From: an uncultured Rickettsiales bacterium | Lineage (GTDB): Bacteria; Pseudomonadota; Alphaproteobacteria; Rickettsiales; UBA998 | Direction of reading: 5' to 3' | DNA length: 5,133 bases | Assembly (NCBI GenBank): GCA_937982385.1 | Contig: CALJMC010000088.1 | Span: forward strand, 1-5,133 | Part shown: positions 1-4,055 of the stretch, one piece after another | Numbering within the stretch: the stretch's first letter is position 1 | How the letters are laid out: every line of letters starts with the position of its first letter | Notes under the pieces: generated by a model | The model's database searches: none | What the model saw: the letters and a program-made list of their open reading frames with translations, nothing else | Told to the model about the DNA's origin: nothing | Translations under genes and position numbers: made by a program

Positions 1-490
1 GCGCAATGCCATGCTCTGCACCGAAGCTTGCAATCTTCACTTTATCAGCGGAAATGAGGTCATCTTTGGTGGTGAAAGATATGTCGATGAGGTTTTGCGT
101 CACATTCAGATGTATATCAGAGATAGTGCCGCTCTTTTTCAATGAGGATACGAGAGCTTTCAACGGCGCAAACAGCGCCACCAACCGCGCATCTAGCACG
201 GTGCACTCTTTCACATCCACCACTTCATGCGATTTCTTCATTGCATAGCCAATGGTGATGTCTTTTTTATGCTTGCGAACGGAGAGTTTGGTGCGGCGGC
301 GCGTACCTTCGCCACTGGTGAATAATTCGCCTAGAACGCTTTCATCTACCCCTAATTTAGAGAGGGTCGTGCGAGCAATATCTGTTTTATAGGCATGATA
401 ATCATCCAGCGTGAGATGCTGCAACGAACAGCCGCCACATCGCTCATAATGCGGGCAGGGAGCTTCTCTATGTTGCGCAGCATTTTCCAT
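1..490 (-). CDS. RlmD/TrmA-type RNA (uracil-C5) methyltransferase, N-terminal part, cut by window edge
   Basis: The protein probably methylates C5 of a uridine in rRNA or tRNA using S-adenosylmethionine, by membership of the TrmA/RlmC/RlmD class. Only 163 codons are present; the catalytic SAM domain lies beyond the left edge. Visible near the N terminus is an iron-sulfur motif CPHYERCGGCSLQHL (Cys12, Cys18, Cys21, a C-x5-C-x2-C pattern), followed by Cys96 in the stretch HEVVDVKEC. This is the four-cysteine arrangement expected for the 4Fe-4S cluster of RlmD. GEGTRRRTKLSVRK (about 60-73) matches the family's conserved arginine region. The start is forced: the stop codon of the upstream gene lies in the same frame, one codon before ATG 490-488. 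No Shine-Dalgarno sequence is visible, so translation probably depends on termination-reinitiation after the upstream deformylase-like gene, 3 nt away. The N-terminal TRAM domain of RlmD is missing, because the protein begins right at the cysteine motif. Family assignment is firm; the exact target base is unknown. Confidence 0.88.
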   Translation of the reverse strand, partial: MENAAQHREAPCPHYERCGGCSLQHLTLDDYHAYKTDIARTTLSKLGVDESVLGELFTSGEGTRRRTKLSVRKHKKDITIGYAMKKSHEVVDVKECTVLDARLVALFAPLKALVSSLKKSGTISDIHLNVTQNLIDISFTTKDDLISADKVKIASFGAEHGIA

Positions 491-493
491 AAA

Positions 494-1033
494 TTAATGA
501 CTACAACTAGCGCTGTGAACATGCGGTGGGTTATGCTTAAGTATTTTATTCATTTTTTTCAACATCATGTCACGTTTCATCTTGGAGAGATAATCGAGGT
601 AGGTCTTGCCATCGAGATAGTCCATCTCATGTTGAATAACGGACGATAAAAAGTCTTCTGCCTCGAAGGTTTGTGGGTTGCCATCGATGTCGAGATAACT
701 CATTTTAATGGCGCGTGGACGTGTAATCTTCGCGCCAATACCGGGGAAGCAAATGGATGCCTCATCGATACTGTGCGTCTCTTGCGACTGCCATGTAATC
801 TCAGGGTTGATGAAGCTGAGTGGTTCAGAGTTTCCATCGGGCAGTAAGTTTGCAATAATCACGCGCTGCGTCATGCCTATCATGGGTGCCGCCATGCCGA
901 CAGCTTCCTCGAAATTGAGTGTATCATGCAAATCAGCGACGAGCGTGCGAGTGTCATCTGTGACCTTAGCGACAGGCTCAGAAACTTTTTTGAAGATAGG
1001 GTCGGGAGCGTATATAAGTTGACGTACAGCCAT
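494..1033 (-). CDS. Peptide deformylase-like protein with degenerate active site
   Basis: This 179-residue protein has the peptide deformylase fold order and length, and ends in the basic helix typical of alphaproteobacterial deformylases (DYLSKMKRDMMLKKMNK). True deformylases use a metal ion to remove the formyl group from nascent N-terminal fMet. The three signature motifs can all be located but are altered. Motif 1, normally GxGxAAPQxG, reads AVGMAAPMIG at 44-53, so the Gln is Met51. Motif 2, normally EGCLS, reads EASIC at 91-95, so the metal-ligand Cys is Ser93. Motif 3, normally HExDH, reads HEMDY at 135-139, keeping His135 and Glu136 but replacing the second ligand His by Tyr139. Two of three metal ligands are therefore absent, which argues against normal activity; a binding or regulatory role is an inference. 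The C-terminal tail is rich in His and Cys. ATG 1033-1031 has a good Shine-Dalgarno AGGTGG 8 nt upstream, inside the end of the PhnA-like gene, which stops 3 nt before. The frame is intact, so it is not an obvious pseudogene. Confidence 0.9.
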   Translation of the reverse strand: MAVRQLIYAPDPIFKKVSEPVAKVTDDTRTLVADLHDTLNFEEAVGMAAPMIGMTQRVIIANLLPDGNSEPLSFINPEITWQSQETHSIDEASICFPGIGAKITRPRAIKMSYLDIDGNPQTFEAEDFLSSVIQHEMDYLDGKTYLDYLSKMKRDMMLKKMNKILKHNPPHVHSASCSH

Positions 1034-1036
1034 GTG

Positions 1037-1255
1037 TTAAGCCACCTTTTTCAAAAAACAAGTTTTCAATACGATGGTTGATTTTCCGTGACGGCATTCA
1101 ACTTCTTCTTCATTATATGTCAGGCGAATATTCTTCATGGTTGTGCCGCGCTTAAGGTTCAAGCCAGCGCCCTTCACTTTGAGATCACGAATGAGCTGCA
1201 CTGTGTCACCATCAGCGAGCAGCGCGCCATTGCTGTCTTTTACTTCGTCTTCCAT
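1037..1255 (-). CDS. PhnA/YjdM C-terminal domain protein (stand-alone)
   Basis: This 72-residue protein aligns by eye along almost its whole length with the C-terminal domain of PhnA/YjdM. Diagnostic stretches are VKDSNGALLADGDTVQLI (5-22), RDLKVKGAGLNLKRGT (23-38) and MKNIRL (40-45), with CFLKKVA at the C terminus. The family was named from an alkylphosphonate-uptake locus, but that assignment is historical and its molecular role is unclear, so no phosphonate function should be assumed. E. coli-type YjdM carries an N-terminal zinc ribbon with CxxC pairs; here it is absent and the protein begins directly at the C-terminal SH3-like domain. It contains only two cysteines (in VECRHG and KTCFL). 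ATG 1255-1253 is preceded by GAGGA with a 6-nt gap. It is the first gene of the minus-strand operon and ends 3 nt before the deformylase-like gene. Identity as a PhnA domain is confident; function is unknown. Confidence 0.9.
   Translation of the reverse strand: MEDEVKDSNGALLADGDTVQLIRDLKVKGAGLNLKRGTTMKNIRLTYNEEEVECRHGKSTIVLKTCFLKKVA
1042..1047 (-). promoter_or_regulatory. Ribosome binding site of deformylase-like gene
   Basis: AGGTGG on the minus strand, 8 nt before ATG 1033-1031. It is embedded in the last sense codons (Lys-Val-Ala) of the PhnA-domain gene, which fits translational coupling of the two genes and supports the chosen start. Confidence 0.7.
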
Positions 1256-1261
1256 CTGGAA

Positions 1262-1266
1262 TCCTC
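1262..1266 (-). promoter_or_regulatory. Ribosome binding site of PhnA-domain gene
   Basis: GAGGA on the minus strand, 6 nt before ATG 1255-1253, supports that start as the first codon of the minus-strand operon. Confidence 0.65.
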
Positions 1267-1348
1267 ATATCATTGTTCGGCGGCACTATGTCAGGTCTTG
1301 CGTGATAAATCGAGTAATAAAATGTCACGAAACTTTTGTTGAGGCGTG

Positions 1349-1361
1349 TCGTAATTTACGA
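1349..1361. promoter_or_regulatory. Palindromic candidate operator in divergent intergenic region
   Basis: TCGTAA-T-TTACGA is a perfect 6+1+6 inverted repeat inside the 135-bp gap between the divergent PhnA-domain gene and the LpxR-family gene. On the plus strand it overlaps a weak promoter-like pair (TTGTTG at 1336-1341 and TACGAT at 1357-1362, only 15 bp apart). The position would suit a repressor site controlling one or both directions, but no known regulator consensus was recognised. Confidence 0.35.
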
Positions 1362-1378
1362 TAGCTTGTGATCTCAAT

Positions 1379-1383
1379 AAGGA
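1379..1383 (+). promoter_or_regulatory. Ribosome binding site of LpxR-family gene
   Basis: AAGGA on the plus strand, 7 nt before ATG 1391, at standard Shine-Dalgarno spacing. It supports the start that also gives a clean signal peptide. Confidence 0.7.
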
Positions 1384-1390
1384 AAAGACT

Positions 1391-2425
1391 ATGAAAAATA
1401 TTATTATAATGCTGAGCCTATTATATGCATCTCCCGCTTTTGCTGAGGAGGCGACACCCGTTATTGACGAGCCATTGCCCGCGGAACTCTACACCAATAC
1501 CTATGATGAGTTTTTCACCTTCACGCTTGAAAATGATTTGTTCGGCGGCGGCACCGACAATAATTATACGAATGGTTTACTGCTGACCTATTATGATCGT
1601 GGGTTTTCTGCACCTGGCATCGCCCGCTGGTTAGGCGATATGCTGCCAACGTTTGACGTGAATGAAACCACCTCGACCTATTATTCATTGGGGCATAATC
1701 TTTATACCCCTGATGTGATCATCACCCCCGTTCCCGACTCTAATGATCGCCCCTATGCGGCGTATCTTTATGCAAGCGCGGGCTTTACCAGCCGCACGGA
1801 CGATCATTTGGATGATGTCGAGGCGACGATTGGAGTGCTTGGGCCGCTTGCCATGGGTGAGGAGATTCAAAGCTCGGTGCATAAAGTTGTCGATGGTCGC
1901 AACCCCAGGGGATGGGATTCGCAGCTCGAAAATGAATTGGGTTTGGGCGTGTCATGGCAGCGCAGTTGGCCAGACTATTATACGCGTGATATGGGCGCTG
2001 ATTATTTCCTCCGTGCCATACCACATGCGGGCATAACCTTGGGGAATGTCTATAGCTATGCCAATACTGGGTTCACGGTGCAATTCATGCCCGAAGAACA
2101 AAAATGGCAGTCTCAGCCGTTGCGTGTACGTCCTGCTATTCCGGGTAATGGTTTGTTCACCACGGGTGATGGTGAATGGACATGGATGGCGTTCGCAGGG
2201 GCTGAGAGCAGGCTGATGGGACGTAATATCTTCCTCGATGGCAACACCTTTGAAGACAGTGCATCCGTCGATAAAAACTATTTGGTAGCAGACGCCACAG
2301 CAGGTGTAGCCTTCGCCTATGGTCGCGCTCGCGTGTCATACACTATGAATTACCGCACCAAAGAATTCGAAGACCAAGATAATGACCAGCTCTTTGGGGT
2401 TGTCTCACTGAGCTATCGGTTTTAG
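1391..2425 (+). CDS. LpxR-family outer-membrane lipid A 3'-O-deacylase (DUF2219)
   Basis: This 344-residue protein is a predicted outer-membrane beta-barrel. By family knowledge, LpxR removes the 3'-acyloxyacyl chain from lipid A in a calcium-dependent reaction at the outer leaflet. A signal peptide covers residues 1-18 (hydrophobic MLSLLYA, cleavage after AFA before EEA). The family's N-terminal signature is clear: TLENDLFGGGTDNNYTNG (45-62), with the Asn-Asp pair at 48-49. It is followed by NDRPYAAYLYASAGF (118-132), matching the common DRPYAG motif. His164, in SSVHKVVDGRNPRGWDSQL (161-179), corresponds by motif position to the catalytic histidine of Salmonella LpxR, and GWD is conserved. 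The protein ends in alternating strands with a terminal Phe (VSLSYRF), the usual signal for barrel assembly. Key residues appear intact, so activity is plausible. The gene is divergent from the PhnA operon, and its stop TAG abuts an in-frame ATG leading toward the DUF393 gene. No lipid A biosynthesis genes are nearby. Confidence 0.93.
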   Translation: MKNIIIMLSLLYASPAFAEEATPVIDEPLPAELYTNTYDEFFTFTLENDLFGGGTDNNYTNGLLLTYYDRGFSAPGIARWLGDMLPTFDVNETTSTYYSLGHNLYTPDVIITPVPDSNDRPYAAYLYASAGFTSRTDDHLDDVEATIGVLGPLAMGEEIQSSVHKVVDGRNPRGWDSQLENELGLGVSWQRSWPDYYTRDMGADYFLRAIPHAGITLGNVYSYANTGFTVQFMPEEQKWQSQPLRVRPAIPGNGLFTTGDGEWTWMAFAGAESRLMGRNIFLDGNTFEDSASVDKNYLVADATAGVAFAYGRARVSYTMNYRTKEFEDQDNDQLFGVVSLSYRF

Positions 2426-2426
2426 A

Positions 2427-2440
2427 TGAACAATTGTTCA
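2427..2440. promoter_or_regulatory. Perfect 14-bp palindrome after LpxR-family gene
   Basis: TGAACAATTGTTCA is a perfect palindrome starting 2 nt after the lpxR-like stop codon and 40-53 bp before the preferred start of the DUF393 gene. Its GAAC-N4-GTTC core resembles the LexA box of Gram-positive bacteria. It does not match the direct-repeat GTTC-N7-GTTC box known for alphaproteobacterial LexA, so a LexA role is not claimed. It is a candidate operator only. Confidence 0.35.
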
Positions 2441-2479
2441 CTGGTCTGGGTGTGCTTCATCGTGTATTACTATATATAT

Positions 2480-2854
2480 ATGATAACAGTCTATTATGAT
2501 GGAAAATGCAGCTTATGTTCGCGAGAAATCGCGCATTATCGACGTATTGCGCCTGAAGGTTCAGTTGAATGGGTGGATATCACAGAGCATTCAGAGGCGT
2601 TCACTGCTAAAGGATATCAGGTGAGTGACGGCTTGAAATTGCTGCACGCCGAAGACAGTGCAGGAAGTATTCATATCGGTGTAGATGCGTTTTTGCTCAT
2701 ATGGAAACGATTACCTTATTGGAAATGGTTAGGAACTTTAGTTGGCTTTGCTCCCATCCGCGCGATGGCAGACTGGTTCTATGTAAAATTCGCCGCTTAT
2801 CGCTTTAAGCGTCTTACCCATTGTCAGATAGCATTGAATAATGAAAAAAGATAA
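2480..2854 (+). CDS. DCC-family thiol-disulfide oxidoreductase-like protein (DUF393)
   Basis: From ATG 2480 this is a 124-residue protein of the DUF393/DCC family, named for its N-terminal Asp-x-x-Cys-x-x-Cys motif. Here MITVYYDGKCSLCSREI supplies Asp7, Cys10 and Cys13, a thioredoxin-like redox pair. The rest matches the family: HYRRIAPEGSVEWVDI (20-35), GVDAFLLIWKRLP in the middle, and a C-terminal aromatic helix (ADWFYVKFAAYRFKR). Physiological substrates for the family are not established. An in-frame ATG at 2426, directly after the lpxR-like stop, would add 18 residues (MNNCSLVWVCFIVYYYIY). I prefer 2480 because family members typically begin right at the (V)xYYDG strand. Neither start has a visible Shine-Dalgarno, and ATG 2480 sits at the end of a TATATATATATG run. 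It probably follows the LpxR-family gene in the same transcript, and it is convergent with the tRNA-Thr gene 35 nt downstream. Family identity is confident; the start is less so. Confidence 0.88.
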   Translation: MITVYYDGKCSLCSREIAHYRRIAPEGSVEWVDITEHSEAFTAKGYQVSDGLKLLHAEDSAGSIHIGVDAFLLIWKRLPYWKWLGTLVGFAPIRAMADWFYVKFAAYRFKRLTHCQIALNNEKR

Positions 2855-2889
2855 ATGGCTGTGCCACCCGAAGCTCGAAGAGCGTAGGG

Positions 2890-2964
2890 TGGTGCCGCCG
2901 AGAAGAATCGAACTTCCGACCTCGTCATTACCAATGACGCGCTCTACCCCTGAGCTACGGCGGC
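2890..2964 (-). tRNA. tRNA-Thr (anticodon GGU)
   Basis: A complete cloverleaf can be drawn on the minus strand. The acceptor stem GCCGCCG pairs perfectly with CGGCGGC. The D stem is GCTC/GAGC with loop AGGGGTA. The anticodon stem CGTCA/TGACG encloses the loop TTGGTAA with anticodon GGT at 34-36. The variable loop is AGGTC, and the T stem GGAAG/CTTCT encloses TTCGATT. The discriminator is A and the CCA end is genome-encoded (positions 2892-2890). Total length is 75 nt including CCA. It decodes ACC and ACU. The 5' end lies one base from a long palindromic repeat, so the promoter must sit inside or beyond that repeat; no convincing -35/-10 pair was found. No strong intrinsic terminator was seen, although a T-rich tract lies at about 2843-2848 on the transcript strand, within the end of the convergent DUF393 gene. 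Confidence 0.97.
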
Positions 2965-2965
2965 A

Positions 2966-3071
2966 TATAGTCTTCCTAATTTATTCCTGTTCGTCGTCGT
3001 GTGTCGTCTCGTGTAGTAAGGCTACACGTCGCCTCGCACTCCTAGTACAGAAATAAAGCAGAAAGACTATA
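2966..3071. repeat. 106-bp imperfect palindrome, MITE-like or dispersed palindromic repeat
   Basis: The outer arms 2966-2989 and 3048-3071 are inverted copies that match at 20 of 24 positions by eye, beginning TATAGTCTT and ending AAGACTATA. Inside them, GTGTG (2999-3003) can pair with CGCAC (3035-3039) using one G-U pair. Then comes a 6x6 internal loop, and CGTGTAG (3010-3016) pairs with CTACACG (3022-3028) around the 5-nt loop TAAGG. The whole element is therefore nearly symmetric about position 3019. The outermost bases are TA on both sides, which would fit a TA target duplication of an IS630/Tc1-mariner-type non-autonomous element, although in a palindrome this may be coincidental. It has no coding capacity and no T-tract typical of a terminator. 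It lies directly upstream of tRNA-Thr. Copy number elsewhere in the genome is unknown, so mobility is an inference. Confidence 0.6.
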
Positions 3072-3107
3072 AATAGGCTGTGCTTCCTGCGGAAAATCGT
3101 CTGCAAT

Positions 3108-3133
3108 TTGCCATAGGGCTTTCCTAATGGCAA
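3108..3133 (+). promoter_or_regulatory. Stem-loop in leader of small ORF-metW operon
   Basis: TTGCCAT (3108-3114) pairs with ATGGCAA (3127-3133). The stem is extended inward by AGG/CCT around the loop GCTTT, with one bulged A. About 10 base pairs form. No U-tract follows on either strand, so it is not a simple intrinsic terminator. It did not match any riboswitch I know, including SAM-II. Confidence 0.35.
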
Positions 3134-3142
3134 GAGTTATAT

Positions 3143-3162
3143 TATATGTGGGTTAACATATA
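3143..3162. promoter_or_regulatory. Inverted repeat, candidate operator upstream of small ORF-metW
   Basis: TATATGT and ACATATA form a perfect 7-bp inverted repeat separated by 6 bp (GGGTTA). It overlaps a -10-like TATAGT (3161-3166) and ends 18 bp before the small ORF. The geometry fits a dimeric repressor site, but AT-rich dyads arise easily by chance. Confidence 0.3.
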
Positions 3163-3180
3163 TAGTGATGGGCTTTTGAT

Positions 3181-3324
3181 ATGACCAATAAACCAACGGA
3201 AATACCGACAAGTTTGCGCACCACAAATGTGGAACGCAAGAAGGAGTTGTCCTCGGCGCTCAAAGCGAATATGCGTCGTCGCAAAGCGCAAGACCACGTG
3301 AAGAAAGAGAAGTCCAATGACTGA
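3181..3324 (+). CDS. Small basic hypothetical protein (47 aa) overlapping metW
   Basis: The 47-codon ORF begins at ATG 3181, the first start after an in-frame stop at 3166-3168, and ends at TGA 3322-3324. It overlaps the metW start by 8 nt. The protein is strongly basic, with a Lys/Arg-rich central and C-terminal half: RTTNVERKKELSSALKAN (14-31) then MRRRKAQDHVKKEKS (31-45). No Cys, signal peptide or membrane segment is present, and the C-terminal two thirds could form an amphipathic, charged helix. Short proteins with a similar 'L+xNxRRRKAQ' pattern exist in Alphaproteobacteria as uncharacterised proteins; that resemblance is from memory. Nucleic-acid or ribosome binding would fit the charge but is only an inference. 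The Shine-Dalgarno is weak. Close coupling to metW supports it being translated, or at least acting as a leader ORF for metW. Confidence 0.6.
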   Translation: MTNKPTEIPTSLRTTNVERKKELSSALKANMRRRKAQDHVKKEKSND

Positions 3325-3922
3325 GCTATCGCGAGATCTACAAGTGATGGCGGACCTTATTCCCCAGGGCGTAACGGTGCTTGATATCGGGTGTGGTACG
3401 GGAGAGCTTCTTGGGTGGCTGACGAAACATAAAAACGTCAAGGGTCGGGGGCTGGAACTGTGCCGTGATGACGTGAATAAAGCACTTGCTAAAGGGTTGT
3501 CCATTGTGCAGGGCAACATAGATGAGGATTTGCCGTTTTATGCTGATGGTGCCTATGATTATGTCATCTGTTCCAAGACACTTCAGGCGACTAGCTACCC
3601 TCACAAAGTGCTGGAGCAGCTGGTGCGTGTGGGTAAGAAAGTTATCGTGTCCGTGCCAAATTTTGGCTATGCACCGCATCGTTTGCATTTGGGCATAAAG
3701 GGGCGTATGCCGATGTCCAAAGATTTGAGCTATGCGTGGTATGAGACACCCAATATTCATTTTTGTACGTTGGCTGATTTTGTCGAACTGTGTGAATCGC
3801 AGAACCTGACCATTGAATCTCGTATGGCACGTTATGCCGGGGGAAAAGTAAAGCCATTCTCCGGCTATGGCACTCTCGCCAATATCTTCGCCGTTGAAGG
3901 TTTTTTCTTGCTGAGTAAATAA
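3317..3922 (+). CDS. metW: Methionine biosynthesis protein MetW
   Basis: This 201-residue protein is a class I SAM-methyltransferase-fold protein that matches MetW along its whole length. Diagnostic segments are the SAM-binding motif VLDIGCGTGELLGWL (21-35), the following acidic strand KGRGLEL (42-48), GLSIVQGNIDEDL (60-72), YDYVICSKTLQAT (80-92), SVPNFGY (112-118), GRMPMSKDLSYAWYETPN (129-146) and IHFCTLADFVELC (147-159). MetW acts in methionine biosynthesis as the partner of the homoserine O-acyltransferase MetX, and the two genes are usually adjacent with metX upstream. Here no metX is present; a small basic ORF takes its place and overlaps the metW ATG by 8 nt, which suggests translational coupling. 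A purine-rich stretch, AGAAAGAGAAG, precedes the start. Length and motifs look intact, so function is likely retained provided MetX is encoded elsewhere. Confidence 0.94.
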   Translation: MTELSRDLQVMADLIPQGVTVLDIGCGTGELLGWLTKHKNVKGRGLELCRDDVNKALAKGLSIVQGNIDEDLPFYADGAYDYVICSKTLQATSYPHKVLEQLVRVGKKVIVSVPNFGYAPHRLHLGIKGRMPMSKDLSYAWYETPNIHFCTLADFVELCESQNLTIESRMARYAGGKVKPFSGYGTLANIFAVEGFFLLSK

Positions 3923-3990
3923 AGCGCTAAAAACCACTATATATTGACCAACAATGCTTGCACCGCTAGGGGCTGCATGCTAAACCTTGT

Positions 3991-4024
3991 GCCTGTAATA
4001 TGTTGTAACATTATGTGAACAGGC
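3991..4024. promoter_or_regulatory. Stem-loop/dyad overlapping candidate promoter of nitronate monooxygenase gene
   Basis: GCCTGT (3991-3996) and ACAGGC (4019-4024) form a perfect 6-bp inverted repeat. They enclose a second palindrome, ATGTT-GT-AACAT (4000-4011). A weak promoter-like pair, TTGTGC (3987-3992) and CATTAT (4009-4014) with 16 bp between, overlaps the structure, so it could be an operator. The rest of the 133-bp gap (3923-4055) holds only a weak GCTTGCA/TGCATGC stem at 3956-3980; no clear terminator for metW was seen. Confidence 0.35.
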
Positions 4025-4045
4025 TTTACAGCCGCAAAACTATGT

Positions 4046-4049
4046 AGGT
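4046..4049 (+). promoter_or_regulatory. Ribosome binding site selecting the TTG start at 4056
   Basis: AGGT at 4046-4049, within TAGGTAAACAA, has its AGG core 7 nt before TTG 4056. The first in-frame ATG (4083) has no Shine-Dalgarno. The spacing therefore favours TTG as the initiation codon. Confidence 0.6.
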
Positions 4050-4055
4050 AAACAA

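Larger units (their letters stand above)
3072..3180 (+). other. Leader region of small ORF-metW operon
   Basis: This non-coding stretch becomes AT-rich toward its 3' end and should hold the promoter of the two downstream genes. A -10-like TATAGT is present at 3161-3166, and other TATATT/TATTAT hexamers lie at 3138-3145, but none has a good -35 at proper spacing. Two dyads, listed separately, lie inside. No additional gene was recognised. Confidence 0.4.

Noticed and set aside
6..248. Plus-strand open frame at the left edge
   Set aside because: It lies opposite the RlmD-type methyltransferase, whose minus-strand frame is open with clear Fe-S cysteines.
708..1022. Plus-strand open frame of 104 codons opposite the deformylase-like gene
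   Set aside because: Shadow of the minus-strand gene; no ribosome binding site and no recognisable motif.
1256..1390. Strong sigma-70 promoters for the divergent genes
   Set aside because: Only weak hexamers with poor spacing were found on either strand, so no promoter is annotated as a separate feature.
2427..2440. LexA (SOS) box
   Set aside because: Alphaproteobacterial LexA uses direct repeats GTTC-N7-GTTC. The inverted GAAC-N4-GTTC pattern is the Gram-positive type, and no SOS gene is adjacent.
2890..2964. tRNA-Thr as the attachment site of an integrated element
   Set aside because: No integrase, no duplicate of the tRNA 3' end in the window and no foreign-looking gene block. The repeat is on the 5' side of the tRNA, whereas integrases usually use the 3' part.
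2841..3056. A 71-codon plus-strand open frame containing RRIELPTSSLPMTRSTPELR
   Set aside because: It is the antisense translation of the tRNA-Thr gene plus the palindromic repeat; this peptide pattern is a well-known artefact of tRNA genes read on the wrong strand.
2966..3071. Palindrome as an integron attC site or CRISPR repeat
   Set aside because: It lacks the attC core sites (RYYYAAC/GTTRRRY), and there is only one copy with no spacer-repeat periodicity.
3142..3519. Minus-strand open frame of 125 codons across the small ORF and metW start
   Set aside because: Low-complexity composition (Ser, Pro, Arg rich), no domain, and it overlaps the leader dyads and the start of metW.
3338..3937. 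Long minus-strand open frame (199 codons) opposite metW
   Set aside because: metW on the plus strand matches its family end to end. The antisense frame shows no recognisable domain and has an odd His/Arg/Gln-rich composition typical of a shadow frame.
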